Counted from the stretch's first letter, positions 27,657 through 37,795 are shown. The stretch is 64,000 nucleotides of DNA from Nocardia miyunensis NBRC 108239 (GCF_001613065.1 NZ_BDBQ01000013.1:248001-312000), one strand, 5' to 3'. Notes: generated from the letters alone by a model not told the origin. Numbers and translations are program-made.

Positions 27657-28805
27657 CCAGTGGACATGCGCATTGCCATGGGCGGACCCCATCGAAAACA
27701 GGTACACCCGTTCGGGATTCATCACCGCAGCCACCGCACACGCGACGGTGTGGACCGCCGACTGCAGGGCGAGATACTGCGGTCGCGTCAGCTCGCGCAC
27801 CACGTCCTGGACGTGCCGGCGGGGGACCACGAGCACAGACCCGGGCAGAGCCGGGTACTTGTTCACAAACCCCACGTGCTCGCCGTCGTCGTGCACGATC
27901 TCGTGCTCGAAACCCGGTGTTCCGGACAGGAACCCGCAGATGAAACAGGGTCCGGTCCGCACCCGCGTCTCGTAATCCTCCATGTCCAGCCGCACCCGCC
28001 GCCGCTGCATTTCCGCGAGTGTGCCTGCGGCGCCGTCGGGTTTGGTGGCGATCAGATGGAAAAACCGCGCGATGTCCATGTACGGCCGGCGGTCGGCCAT
28101 CGTGTTCTCCAACCGCATCAACATGTCGAAGAATTCCGGGTCGTGCTTGGCCGTGTTGTCGGAGATCAGGTCACAGACTGCCCGCACCCCGTACCGCAGC
28201 GGCGGATTCATCCCCGCGGCGAGAATGTCGGCCACGACCTCGTCCACCGCGCGGGGCGTGTATTCGATGTCGTAGGTGGCCGAGACCCGCACGGGAGTGT
28301 CCAGAAGCCGCAACGCCTCGGCCAGGTCACCCGAGCGCACCGCACTCACCAACGGGTCGCACCGGGGGTTCGGCGCCAGCACCGACAACAGTCCACCCGC
28401 ACGCAGCACTCCCACCAGCGCGGAGGTAGCTGCGCCCGGTTCGGGCAGGTACTGCATCACGTTGTGACACAAGACCACATCGAACTCCCGGCCCGCCAGC
28501 GCCGCCGCCGAGTTCACGATATCCCCGAGTAGGTATTCGATGCGGTCGCCGACACCGGCACTTGCGGCGGATGTTCGGGCAGCCTCCAGCGATACGGCCG
28601 AGGAATCCATCACGGTGACGTGATGCCCGGCCGCGGCCAACTGTATTGCGTCCAAGCCGTTGCCACCGCCAGCGTCCAGCACATGTACCGGTCGGAGCGG
28701 CAGGTGCGGCGTCAGATTGTGCAGGACCTGCTCATACCGCAGCCGCCCCCATGGGGTGTGCTGATAGGCGTCGAAATCATCGAGTCTGCGATCGAACTCG
28801 GTCAC
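27657..28805 (-). pseudogene. 5' part of the disrupted five-domain gene: SAM methyltransferase plus HIT domain
   Basis: 383 residues remain before the island. Residues 1-250 are a class I methyltransferase (HVLDAGGGNGLDAI as SAM loop, LCHNVMQYLPEP later). From about 275 a HIT domain begins (CFICGF, VVPRRHVQDV) and reaches GNAHVHW, where the third His of the HxHxH motif is lost. The frame then adds Leu-Leu and stops at 27648 in island sequence. The GTG at 28805 was chosen for the GGAAGGC seven bases upstream. The methyltransferase could still fold; the HIT active site is incomplete. Confidence 0.75.
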
Positions 28806-29097
28806 CAACTGCCGCCTTCCCACAGAGCGCCATTCCAATGCCGAAGCCAACGACACTACAACGAGCAGCCACACACAGCAGCCGCATTTTCGCTCGTCAC
28901 CACAGAGCGATGCACATCACCGACCTCGAGATCGCGGGCATAGTGGTCCTTGTCCAATGCCCATTGCGTCGCCAGGTCTGCCAGCGGGGCGCTGATCCGA
29001 TTCCGGGATGGGTAGGCACTGGCGCGGCGTCGAATCAGTGTTTCGTGCTGCGGTGGCGGTGGTGTCCGGGGTCGGTGCGTAGCGGTGCGGAGTGCTT

Positions 29098-29922
29098 TCA
29101 GGTGGAGTCGGTGCCGATACGGTGTTGGTGGCGGTTGTGCTGGTTTGTGCGGGCGGTGAGTTGGCGGCGGCAGGGTTCGGAGCAGGTCTTGCGTGTGATG
29201 CCGTTGCGGCGGTTGGTCCATTGCGCGCCGCAGATCGGGCAGGTGTGCACGGTGGGGCGGTTACCGGCGGCGAGTTGCTCGCGGCCGGTGCGGCGTCGGC
29301 GTGCTGACCGGTAGGCGGGCTGGATTCCGCCGCGTGTGTCGGGGGCGATGCGTTCTCGTAGTGCGTGCATTGTTGTGTGCCCGCGGGCGCGGGCGCGGTG
29401 GGCTTGTTTGTCTCGGCTGGCTTGGGCCAGCAGGGGCTGACGAAGTGGCAGGCCGTGACGAATCTTGTACTCACGCACCGCGATACCGTGCCGACGGGGG
29501 ACGTGGGCGGTGAGGCATTTCAATCGGACGCCGCATTCGTGGCACATGATGGTGTGGCCGTCGTCGTCGAGAATCCCGAACCGGCCGTAGCCGTCGAGGT
29601 CGCCGTAGCCGAGCAGATCTCGATCCTCGTTCGAGACCGGCCGCGCCAGAACCGATTCGGTGTTTTCACGGGCTCGAGGTGAGGGTGTGGTGTCGATGGG
29701 CACTGCCTTGATGGCGGGGACGTGAGTGGAGCGGGTGCGGGCGCCGTGTGATTCCGCGGCGGCGAGCAGTTCGTGTAACGCTTGTTCGAGGCGGCTGGTG
29801 CGCTCGGTCACCGTCAGTGTGTCGAACCATGCGGGGGAGCGCATGCGGTGGGTGTGCATGGCCGGTGGCATGTGGTCCAGCAGTGCGGCGATCTTCAGCA
29901 GCAGCATGGGGCCGTCGTGCAT
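29098..29922 (-). CDS. MucR/Ros-like zinc-finger protein with second C-terminal zinc motif
   Basis: A protein of 274 residues. A central MHECGVRLKCL-type motif (CHECG, then HVPRRHGI) followed by REYKIRHGLP is typical of MucR/Ros-type DNA-binding proteins, which in actinobacteria are frequent on plasmids. Near the C-terminus, CPICGAQW and CSEPCRRQL give a second set of four cysteines. Transcriptional control of the element is the likely role. The ATG at 29922 follows a GGGAGAA and overlaps the end of the preceding AbiEi-like gene, so the two are probably one operon. Confidence 0.65.
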   Translation of the reverse strand: MHDGPMLLLKIAALLDHMPPAMHTHRMRSPAWFDTLTVTERTSRLEQALHELLAAAESHGARTRSTHVPAIKAVPIDTTPSPRARENTESVLARPVSNEDRDLLGYGDLDGYGRFGILDDDGHTIMCHECGVRLKCLTAHVPRRHGIAVREYKIRHGLPLRQPLLAQASRDKQAHRARARGHTTMHALRERIAPDTRGGIQPAYRSARRRRTGREQLAAGNRPTVHTCPICGAQWTNRRNGITRKTCSEPCRRQLTARTNQHNRHQHRIGTDST

Positions 29923-30524
29923 CGTGCGTTCTCCCGCGGCGAGTACCGGCGCCACACCGGAGGCGATCGCGGCTGGATCCTGCAGGCGGCCTCGGCCGCG
30001 TCGATCATGAACTGGGCCAGCAGATCGGGGCTGGTCCGCTGCTGGATGAGGTCGCGTATGGTGCGTTCGACGGTAGTGACGGTCATGTCGTCGACGACCG
30101 TGATCTCCTCGGTGCGGATGTCACGGCACCGCTGCACCAGCATGTCGTCGCGGTACTCTCGTGATACTGATTCACGGGCCACGAACTGCGGCACGGCGGG
30201 TTCGGGCCCGAGGCCGTAGAGGTAGACCGCGGACAGCCCGCCGACCTGGGCGCGAACACTGGATGTGGAAAGCCGTTGCGCCACGGTCGTTCTGCGATCC
30301 AGGATCAGCCAGGCCGTTCGCGTCCGTAGGTGTGGATCTTCACGGGCCGGGTTCAGGCGGTACACCCCGCGTGTGTGCCGGGTCCAGGGACCGTGCGGGC
30401 CGGTCAATCGTTTCACCATCTGTGCGGGAGCACCCAACGTCACCACTTGGCCTGTGGTGAACATGTCATGCTGTGTATCGGCGAGGTCTTCGACCCTGGC
30501 GCACCACTGTGCCCACCCCGTCAC
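29895..30524 (-). CDS. AbiEi-antitoxin-like protein
   Basis: A protein of 209 residues. The N-terminal 60 residues resemble the winged-helix domain of AbiEi-type antitoxins (EDLADTQHDMFTTGQVV, then RLTGPHGPWTRHTRGVY). The middle (TTVERTIRDLI) matches the usual 'transcriptional regulator of abortive infection' pattern. No AbiEii nucleotidyltransferase toxin lies beside it. The downstream partner is the zinc-finger protein, so it is probably an orphan regulator. The GTG at 30524 follows GAGGGGG. Confidence 0.6.
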   Translation of the reverse strand: MTGWAQWCARVEDLADTQHDMFTTGQVVTLGAPAQMVKRLTGPHGPWTRHTRGVYRLNPAREDPHLRTRTAWLILDRRTTVAQRLSTSSVRAQVGGLSAVYLYGLGPEPAVPQFVARESVSREYRDDMLVQRCRDIRTEEITVVDDMTVTTVERTIRDLIQQRTSPDLLAQFMIDAAEAACRIQPRSPPVWRRYSPRENARCTTAPCCC

Positions 30525-30971
30525 CGCGATCGTCCCCCTCGAATCAAATCCCTTGCTCCCCTGCGTGAGATCACCAAACTTTACGGGGCTGTCTGAGATC
30601 TGGCTATGTGTCACCCGACGAACATGTGCGAATCCGCGGTCCACGTGTTGAAGTGGTGCCGGTGGATGAAGTCACGGTGAAGGTTGATGACGAGCTGGTG
30701 GAGCTGACAAGTCATACGTGGCTGCCCTGATTCCGGCGGCGCTGCCTCGCGCGCGTCGCAGCCGGTACCTCGCGATGCGGCTGTGCTTTGTTGAAGGGAT
30801 TGTGCCGCAGTGGGTTTCGGTATGTGTGGACTTCGCCTGCCGTTATGGTGGCAGGGGCCGGTCTTGTTCTCGGTGCGATCGGTTGAGTTCGGAAGAACAT
30901 GTGATTCTGCTGCCGGTCGCGGCGTCCGTGCTGGAAAATGGTGTTCGTGGGTGAGGGAAGGGGGACTGCTG
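30525..30971. other. 447-base region between divergent genes
   Basis: It holds the promoters of the AbiEi-like operon (left) and the NYN-domain gene (right). The only coding-looking segment is a rightward 40-codon frame at 30608-30730. Nothing else could be identified. Confidence 0.5.
30608..30730 (+). CDS. Possible small protein, 40 residues
   Basis: A GTG-started frame with protein-like composition, rich in Val, Asp and Glu (VPVDEVTVKVDDELVE), ending in a TGA. No ribosome site is clear and no family is recognised. It may be a chance frame or the remnant of a larger gene. Confidence 0.2.
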   Translation: MSPDEHVRIRGPRVEVVPVDEVTVKVDDELVELTSHTWLP

Positions 30972-32339
30972 GTGTCGACGGAGGCATCGATGCGGTTGGC
31001 CGTACTGATTGATGCCGACAACGCCTCACCGGCGATTGCGGATTTGTTGCTGGCTGAGGTCGCGAAGTACGGAACTGCGCATGTGAAGCGCGCCTATGGT
31101 GATTGGACCAGTACGAATCTCACGGGATGGAAGTCTCATCTGCTGACGCTGTCGATTCAGCCGGTACAACAGTTCGGCTGGACTACTGGGCGCAACGCCA
31201 CCGACGCGGCCTTGATCATCGACGCGATGGATTTGTTGTATTCCGGCCGGTTCGACGGGTTCTGTCTGGTGAGCAGCGATTCGGACTTCACCCGGTTGGC
31301 GGCACGGTTGCGTGAGTCCGGTCTGACGGTGTTCGGAATGGGCGAACGCAAGACGCCCCGCGCCTTCGTCGCAGCATGCGACAAGTTCGTGTATATCGAA
31401 AACCTTACTGCGCCAGAGCATCCCGCATCGGTGGCTCGGGAAGACCGCGCCGCCGCCGTGCCGGGCCCGGAGTTGATCGCCATGGTGAGCACGGCAGTCG
31501 AGGCGTCTTCCGACGAGGCCGGGTGGGCGAATCTGGGGGCTGTGGGCCATTATCTGTCGAAGAAGCAGCCCGACTTCGATACCCGCACCTACGGCTACAC
31601 CAAGCTCAAGCCACTAATACAAGCGCTCGGTGTGTTCGACATCAGCCAGCGTCGCCCCGGCGCGGGGAAGCCGGAGGTCGTCTACGTGCGTTGCCGGGAC
31701 CGGGCCCGCCCGGCCGCCGAGGTGCCGGAAGATGTGCTCGAGAGAGACGACAGGGCGCCTTCTCAACACGTCGTGGTGACCCCGTTGGTGGACCGGCCGG
31801 TGCGGCTGCGGATTCCGCCGGATCGACAGTATCGGGAATCCCTGCTTCGGCGAATCTACGCCGCATGGCGTGAGGGGGAAGCCGAGACGATCGGCCGCCT
31901 CGAGGCCGTGATCGAACACCATGCGCCCGGCATGGACAAACTGACGCGCAATATCACGATCAACAGCCTCCTCTATGAGGACACCGCGGCGCTGTGCGTA
32001 CTCGATCCCGACACCGCCCCGCGCACCGAGCGGCGGATCGAATCCTTCGGCGGGCAACCGGAGCAGCAATGGGTCGACCGCAGCCACGTGGCGTGGCTCG
32101 CATTCGTCATCTACCGCCTGCCTCCCGGCGCGGATTCGGGCCAGCTTCTTGAAGCACTGTTCGACGACCCCGAGCAGGGGCGAACCGTTCTCGCCCAAGC
32201 ACAGGTTATCGCCGAAGCGCGCAAGACCGACCTGACACCGCCGGAGTCGCTGGTCGACGCCGACATCTCGCCTGCGGCGGCTGCGGCTCCGGTCGCCCCG
32301 GACCGTAACGCAGACCTGGGAGCAACCCCACGCGAGTAA
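30972..32339 (+). CDS. NYN-domain (PIN-like) RNase with OST-HTH/LOTUS domain
   Basis: A protein of 455 residues. The N-terminal 140 residues form a NYN/LabA-type PIN-like nuclease: LIDADNAS, TDAALIIDAMDLLYSG and SSDSDFTRLA supply the conserved acidic residues. At about 185-260 an OST-HTH (LOTUS) domain follows (AVGHYLSKKQPDFDTRTYGY), a module that binds RNA. The remaining part is a second region of unknown fold. The family is common in bacteria and its RNA target is not known. The GTG at 30972 (GGAAGGGGG upstream) was preferred; an ATG at 30990 with GGAGG is an alternative. Confidence 0.8.
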   Translation: MSTEASMRLAVLIDADNASPAIADLLLAEVAKYGTAHVKRAYGDWTSTNLTGWKSHLLTLSIQPVQQFGWTTGRNATDAALIIDAMDLLYSGRFDGFCLVSSDSDFTRLAARLRESGLTVFGMGERKTPRAFVAACDKFVYIENLTAPEHPASVAREDRAAAVPGPELIAMVSTAVEASSDEAGWANLGAVGHYLSKKQPDFDTRTYGYTKLKPLIQALGVFDISQRRPGAGKPEVVYVRCRDRARPAAEVPEDVLERDDRAPSQHVVVTPLVDRPVRLRIPPDRQYRESLLRRIYAAWREGEAETIGRLEAVIEHHAPGMDKLTRNITINSLLYEDTAALCVLDPDTAPRTERRIESFGGQPEQQWVDRSHVAWLAFVIYRLPPGADSGQLLEALFDDPEQGRTVLAQAQVIAEARKTDLTPPESLVDADISPAAAAAPVAPDRNADLGATPRE

Positions 32340-32592
32340 ACCGGCAGAAGGGGCAGCCCCGTTGCGCTCCGACAACACCAACCCGGCCCGCCGCCCCGCC
32401 TATGGAGTCCCTCCTGAAAAGACCCGGACCCCGAAGGTGAGATACTCAGGAACACAACCGATCTCGCTGTGCGGCGCAGTTTTCGGCGTCAGGCTCTTCT
32501 GGGCAGACTGCCGAATAGTATTGCGCTTCAATACCTTTTGGCGATTCTGTTGGGCTTGATTCCGCCGTACTCGTTGCCGGAATGGAACGAGG

Positions 32593-34263
32593 TCAGCCGA
32601 GTTCATGTCCGGTCTCGGGTTGCTGTTGATCGAGAGCGATAGTGATCGTGTCCTCGGCGACCGGGTCAGCCGTCCTCGCGGGTTTGGTCTCCGAGGTACG
32701 GTCACGGTCTCGAATCGCTGCGTCGAGTAGCCTGGTGATACGGCGACCGTTGTCGGTGTTTTCGCCGCCGTGAGTGTGTGCGCCGATACCCTTGCGTGTG
32801 AGAGTTCCGTTGTCGGCGAGATCCCATACGGCCGGGTTGTAGGCAACGTTGTCGACGTGCATGCCCGGGAACACCCCGTCGCGCCAGAAGTCGAACGGTG
32901 GTGTGGCGTCATTTCTCGGACCGGCCTCACCAGGGTTGTCCAGCTGCCCGGGGACGGTGCCCAGGGGCCGTCGCAGGGTGTCGGCTTGCTGCGCAACGGC
33001 CTCAGCTTGCCCGGTGAAACGTCTCTGCCGCAAGCCCACAGCCAAGATGGCCTGCCAGTGGTCTTGCGGCACGTTGACTGCTGGCCGCTGCACGGGTTGG
33101 GTGCTGGCGAATCCGATCATCCGGTCGGCGAGCATGTCGAGTATTTGCACGGCGGTCTCGCGGCGCCCCAGCATGGCCACGAAGTGCGGCCCGTCCGGGG
33201 TATCGACCGATTCGGTGGCATACCAGCCTCGGCGGTCACTTCCGGTGTGCTCGGGGTGCCAGGTCACCTCGATGACGCGCGACCGGTCGTCGTGGTCGCG
33301 GAATACGAACTGCTCGCTGGGGCGCAACGCATCGGCTCGGTCCCTGTCGAGCTGGTGCACAAAGGCGTCTATCCAGTTCGGCTGCTCGCCGCTGAGATCG
33401 AGAACCTGGTAGGAGTCCGGTAGCGGGAACTCGACCCCATGGTCGTGCCCGAATCCGGCGGTGCGCTCGTCGGCGGCGCTGTGGAGTAGATGCAGAAGTC
33501 TGTCGCGGTAGACCGTTGCCAGGAATCGGTCGTGCGCTGAGCGTTGTTCGTGGACGGTCTTATCGGCGTCATGGTATGCGTCGATCAAGGGGGCGATGAG
33601 ATCCTCGTGCTGCGTGAAGGAGAAAGAGAGGAATGAGGCGGCTTCGGCGTCCGTGAGGTCGGTCAGGTCGTTGCTGACCGTGGCACCGAACAGCCATCCG
33701 TCTGGTTCTCGGCCCAGTTCCAGGATCGGTCTCGGCCATCCGTTGGTCGGGTCGAGGCGGGTGATCGCTGCTTCTACGCCGTCGGACAGGTACGTTTCGG
33801 CCTTGTCCGAGAGCCACATCCGCGCGGCGGCTTCACTGCTGAACGGTGGAGATTCCGCGGTGTATCGATCTTCGGCGTTGTAGAACCGGGCCCGGTACGG
33901 GTGCCCGAGGTCCGTGACACCCGTGGTCTCGCCGGACATCAGCTGTGTCACCTGGGTGTGTAATTGGGCGGGGTACCCGTGCAGCGAGTGCATCAGGGTG
34001 ACGGTTTCCCGATGTTGGTTGACATCCAGCACGGCCGCTCGCGCGCCCCAAGAGGATCGGTTCCCGTCTCGCTCGGAGGTGTATCCGGCCAGCCGTTCGG
34101 CCATCCAAGCGTAGGCGCTGTGCAGTGAGTCTGTGCCCGCCACGTGCAGCGGGCCGTACTCGCGAACGGCACGGTCGAATCGTCCGACCTCCCCGATCGC
34201 CACCCGGTAGCGAGTGCGGTCGATCGCTGATGGATCCTGGTGCACGGTCGAGTCAGTACTCAC
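32593..34263 (-). CDS. Unknown transfer-cluster protein A (paralogue of C), with GHELG tail
   Basis: A protein of 556 residues, the last gene of the leftward transfer cluster. It is soluble and without recognised domains, but clearly a paralogue of the protein at 36095-37795: RYRVAIGEVGRF, GTDSLHSA, YRARFYN, ITRLDPTNGWPRP and FDFWRDGVFPG all have close matches there. The last 51 residues carry the shared tail module: GRRITRLLDAAIRD, a disordered linker, then ALDQQ and the terminal GHELG. A substrate or accessory factor of the T4SS is likely. The GTG start (GGAG six bases upstream) was chosen over the one at 34275. Confidence 0.8.
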   Translation of the reverse strand: MSTDSTVHQDPSAIDRTRYRVAIGEVGRFDRAVREYGPLHVAGTDSLHSAYAWMAERLAGYTSERDGNRSSWGARAAVLDVNQHRETVTLMHSLHGYPAQLHTQVTQLMSGETTGVTDLGHPYRARFYNAEDRYTAESPPFSSEAAARMWLSDKAETYLSDGVEAAITRLDPTNGWPRPILELGREPDGWLFGATVSNDLTDLTDAEAASFLSFSFTQHEDLIAPLIDAYHDADKTVHEQRSAHDRFLATVYRDRLLHLLHSAADERTAGFGHDHGVEFPLPDSYQVLDLSGEQPNWIDAFVHQLDRDRADALRPSEQFVFRDHDDRSRVIEVTWHPEHTGSDRRGWYATESVDTPDGPHFVAMLGRRETAVQILDMLADRMIGFASTQPVQRPAVNVPQDHWQAILAVGLRQRRFTGQAEAVAQQADTLRRPLGTVPGQLDNPGEAGPRNDATPPFDFWRDGVFPGMHVDNVAYNPAVWDLADNGTLTRKGIGAHTHGGENTDNGRRITRLLDAAIRDRDRTSETKPARTADPVAEDTITIALDQQQPETGHELG

Positions 34264-34447
34264 ATCTGACTCCACTCCGGGCCGATCCGCGTGGGTTCCC
34301 GGTTGCGTGTCCGGCGGCGTCCGTCGAGTGCATCCCCGGCCCTGCGGTGCGGCTCCATGTCGAGCGACGCCGGGACCGATGGCTCCTGATCGAGGTTCGT
34401 CGGTCCATCTCTATTCCTGACCAGCCAGTTTGCTGGCCGATGTCGAT

Positions 34448-35950
34448 TCAGCCCAGCTCATGGCCCTGCCTGGGGTGCGGCGCGTGCACATCGAGCACGT
34501 CTGCTGGGGCCGGCGTGTCCGGACCCACCTGGGGTGGCGCCGAGGTCGACGGCCGTGGTTCGCTGCGGGCTGTGGAGTCGAGCAGTCGGCCGATGCGTTC
34601 TCCGTCTGTCTCGGCGTCCGAGGTCCTCGCGCTGGGCGCGGTCAAGTGGTGTCCGGCGTGCGCCGCCGCGGTCAGTGCTGCCTCGGAGTTCCGTCCGCGT
34701 TGCTGGCTCGTCAATCGGTCGAGCAGATCGCTGGGAATTGCGGCGTAGGGCCGCACCATGTCGATCACCCGGCGGGGGTCGGTGACCTCACCGATGGTGT
34801 CGGCGCCGACGTTCACGGTCAGCACATCCTCGCCGTCGGGGTCCGTCCCGTCGATGACTTGCGCGAAGAAGCTTCCCGTGCTTCGGTCCCACCCCACGAA
34901 CACTTCGCGGTCCGGGTGCGCCTGGGGATCGCGCTGGCATAGTGGGATCCGGTTGTCGATCACGTTCACCACTTCGCCCTGCTCGGTGTTGGTGTGCTGT
35001 TCGCGCAAGGTGGTGAGCTTCCCGAGGACCTCCTCGGCGGTGCCGACAAGGTCGTGTGCCGTCTCGTGGGTCACGGTCATGCTGTCGCCTGGCATAGCGA
35101 CTTCCCGGCTGATCCGCAGTCGAATCCGCTCGCGTGGTGGGGTGAACCGAATGATCGTCTGGGCCGCAGCATAGGCCGAGGTCAGATCGGGTGCCTGGAG
35201 TTGTGGGCCGGGCAGCCACCTGGGAGCGAACGATGGGGGCTCGTCGTCGTAGCCGATGGTCACAGTGTGTTCGTGCAGATCTGGCGGGGTGCTCATCAAC
35301 CGGGCAGCGCGACGGTCCTGATCGGCGTAGTAGGCGGCGAACCCCGCGACGCTCTCCAACTCCTCGCGGTGGCTCCGAAGGTAGTTGTCGAGCCGCTTCT
35401 CCACATCCGCGATCGACTCGGCCAGCCCCGGGTCCGGCTCGGAATCCAGCACAACATGCTTCGGGCCGTCTTCGGTGTGCACCACGTCAGGAGCGTTCTC
35501 GATGTCGTACAGCTCGAACAGCCGGTTCTCCAACGCCAGGGCCGTCGCCACCACGGACTGACCACCGATACCCGGGGGATATGCCTGCCCCACCGTGAGG
35601 CTCGGTACGGTCGTAACGCAGAGGGTTTCCCATTCGCTGCGCAGGTCGCCGGGTTTTCGGGCGAGCCAGTGGTTGCGGTGCGTGACGGGATAAAAGTGCA
35701 GCGCTTCGTTCACGGCGGCTCGGGCTGCCTCGTCCAGCCCGGCGGTGCGAGCGGTTTCAGCGATATCTTTGGCGGTGGCCCGGAGAAATTCGCCGCGCTG
35801 GACTCGCTCCTGGTCACGCTCGTCGAATAGCGTGATGATGACGTGATGCAGGCTGGCCAACCGGTGGTAGTGGTCCAGCCGGCCACTTATCGCGGCGCGC
35901 GCAGCCTCGGCGGGATCCGATGATGTGTTGTCGGACAGGGGATTAGACAT
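34448..35950 (-). CDS. Unknown transfer-cluster protein B, with GHELG tail
   Basis: A protein of 500 residues, with a helical N-terminal part (about 1-250; ISGRLDHYHRLASLHHVI) and no membrane segment. It is not similar to proteins A or C outside the tail. The last 51 residues hold GERIGRLLDSTARSE, a Pro-rich linker, VLDVH and the terminal GHELG, at the same spacing as in A. The ATG at 35950 was chosen (AGAGGCG upstream). The longer frame begins in non-coding-looking sequence. Confidence 0.78.
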   Translation of the reverse strand: MSNPLSDNTSSDPAEAARAAISGRLDHYHRLASLHHVIITLFDERDQERVQRGEFLRATAKDIAETARTAGLDEAARAAVNEALHFYPVTHRNHWLARKPGDLRSEWETLCVTTVPSLTVGQAYPPGIGGQSVVATALALENRLFELYDIENAPDVVHTEDGPKHVVLDSEPDPGLAESIADVEKRLDNYLRSHREELESVAGFAAYYADQDRRAARLMSTPPDLHEHTVTIGYDDEPPSFAPRWLPGPQLQAPDLTSAYAAAQTIIRFTPPRERIRLRISREVAMPGDSMTVTHETAHDLVGTAEEVLGKLTTLREQHTNTEQGEVVNVIDNRIPLCQRDPQAHPDREVFVGWDRSTGSFFAQVIDGTDPDGEDVLTVNVGADTIGEVTDPRRVIDMVRPYAAIPSDLLDRLTSQQRGRNSEAALTAAAHAGHHLTAPSARTSDAETDGERIGRLLDSTARSEPRPSTSAPPQVGPDTPAPADVLDVHAPHPRQGHELG

Positions 35951-36094
35951 GCGATCGCCTCTGAATGCTGGAAATGGATAGCCGGGTGATTGTCGTGATC
36001 CGCATGCACAAATGAGTCGAATACCTTGCGACACAAGGTATTCGAGGTGTGAGGTTCGTGTAGGTGGCGGACGTGGAAACCATGGCTGGTGGTT

Positions 36095-37795
36095 TCAGTC
36101 GAGTTCGTGGCTAGCGGCGGGGCCCTGCTTGCGGTCGAGGGCGTCAGGCATCGCTTGCGGGTTGGTTTCCAAGGTCGGCGTGCTGTGGTGTTCGGGTGGC
36201 TGTTGTGCATGAGTGATCTCGATCAGTCCGGTGATCCGCCCTCCGCGCTCGGTGCGTGTGGCCGGATCGGTGCCCGTCGAATGCTCGGCAGGCTGTTCTG
36301 CTGCTCGACCGGCCGCCGGCTCCAGGGCCTGCTCGGCGCGATCGTTGTGCCGGACCAATGGGTTGTGGGTGATTGCTCCTGTTCGTGATCCGGGGAATAG
36401 TCCGTCACGCCAGAAGTCGAAAACACGGTCCGGTGGGTAGTCCCGGTCTGTCTGCGAGCCCGATTCGGCCGTGCTCGCCGGGCCGCTGCTGTGCACGGCG
36501 AACGGCCGCCGGAGAATGTCGGATTGGCGGGTGAGCTCATGAACCTGGGATGTGAGACGGTTGTGCAGGGCATCGAGCGCGAGAATCGCCTGGTTCGGTT
36601 CGCGAGGGATATCGACCGCGGGGCGTAGTACGGGCGTGGTCGTACTGAATGCGGCCATGCGGTCGGTCAGCATGGTAAGGATCTCGAGCCCGCTCGAGCG
36701 CTGCCCGAGTATCGCGACGAACGTCGTCGCTTCGGGGGTCTGCCGGTGTTCGGTGGCGAACCAGCCTCGCCGGTGCAAAGGTACTGCGCTGCCGGTCCAC
36801 AGGACCTCGATGATGCGGGAGGTATCGCGGCGGTCGTGGAACCGGAACACTCGCCGTGGGGTCAAGGCCCGGTCGGCCTCGTGGCGTGCGGCGGTGATCA
36901 TCGCGGTGTCCCAGGTGGCGTGTACTGGGTTGTCGCGGCGGACCCGGTAATGATCCTGTAGCGCGAACGCCGCCGGATGTGAATCGGCTGCGGTGGGCTG
37001 GTCGAGCGCGGGGGTGGAATGTCGGTGGTAGGCAAGCCGGTCTCGGTAGACCGTCTCCCCGAACAGGTCGCTGGCTGAGGTTTGCTCCTGCAGTACGGGT
37101 TCGGTGTTGCTGTCGGCACCGAGCATGCTCGATGGTGCGCCCGGCTGCACCCGGGGCAGGAACGCGTTGTCGGCGTTGTCCAAGTTGGTCAGGTTGCTGT
37201 GCAGTTTCGCTCCGAAATCTGGTCGCAGGGCGGCGAATTCGAATACCGGTCGGGGCCATCCGAGGGTGGGGTCCAGGCGGGTGATGGATGCTTGGACGCC
37301 GTCACTGTGCGCCTGCTCACCTTTGTGTTGGAGCCATAGTCGCGCTGCTGCTTCGGTGTGGAAGGGCGCGGACTCGTAGGTGATCAGATCCAGGCGGTTG
37401 TAGAGGCGGGCACGGTACGGCCGGGAGAAGTCCGGCAACAATGCAGGCGGGGCCGCGGCCATCAGTGCTGTGACCTTGTCCAGTATCGCCGCGGTGGGTC
37501 CGTGCAGTGAGGAAACCAGTGTGGCTGTCGCCGCGGCGCGGTCCACGTCGACGATCGCCGCGCGCGCACCGTCGGCTCGTTCGCGGTGATCGGGTTCGAG
37601 GTATCGCGCCAGTTCCGTGTGCAGCCACGAGTGTGCCGTGCTCAGCGAGTCGGTGCCCACGACGCGGACTTCCCCGATCTCGTGGAACGGCCGTGCGATA
37701 TGCCTGATCGGGCCGAGCAGCACTCGGTAGCGGCTGTGGTCGATATCGGCCGGGCTGGTGATGATCTGGTCGGGTGTCTTCTCAGCCGAGCTCAT
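36095..37795 (-). CDS. Unknown transfer-cluster protein C (paralogue of A), with SHELD tail
   Basis: A protein of 566 residues, paralogous to A over its whole length (YRVLLGPIRHI, GTDSLSTAHSW, YRARLYN, ITRLDPTLGWPRP, FDFWRDGLFPG). The last 49 residues contain GGRITGLIEITHAQ, a linker, DALDRK and the terminal SHELD, a variant of the GHELG tail. The gene begins inside the 3' end of D (14-base overlap), so translation is probably coupled. Confidence 0.8.
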   Translation of the reverse strand: MSSAEKTPDQIITSPADIDHSRYRVLLGPIRHIARPFHEIGEVRVVGTDSLSTAHSWLHTELARYLEPDHRERADGARAAIVDVDRAAATATLVSSLHGPTAAILDKVTALMAAAPPALLPDFSRPYRARLYNRLDLITYESAPFHTEAAARLWLQHKGEQAHSDGVQASITRLDPTLGWPRPVFEFAALRPDFGAKLHSNLTNLDNADNAFLPRVQPGAPSSMLGADSNTEPVLQEQTSASDLFGETVYRDRLAYHRHSTPALDQPTAADSHPAAFALQDHYRVRRDNPVHATWDTAMITAARHEADRALTPRRVFRFHDRRDTSRIIEVLWTGSAVPLHRRGWFATEHRQTPEATTFVAILGQRSSGLEILTMLTDRMAAFSTTTPVLRPAVDIPREPNQAILALDALHNRLTSQVHELTRQSDILRRPFAVHSSGPASTAESGSQTDRDYPPDRVFDFWRDGLFPGSRTGAITHNPLVRHNDRAEQALEPAAGRAAEQPAEHSTGTDPATRTERGGRITGLIEITHAQQPPEHHSTPTLETNPQAMPDALDRKQGPAASHELD

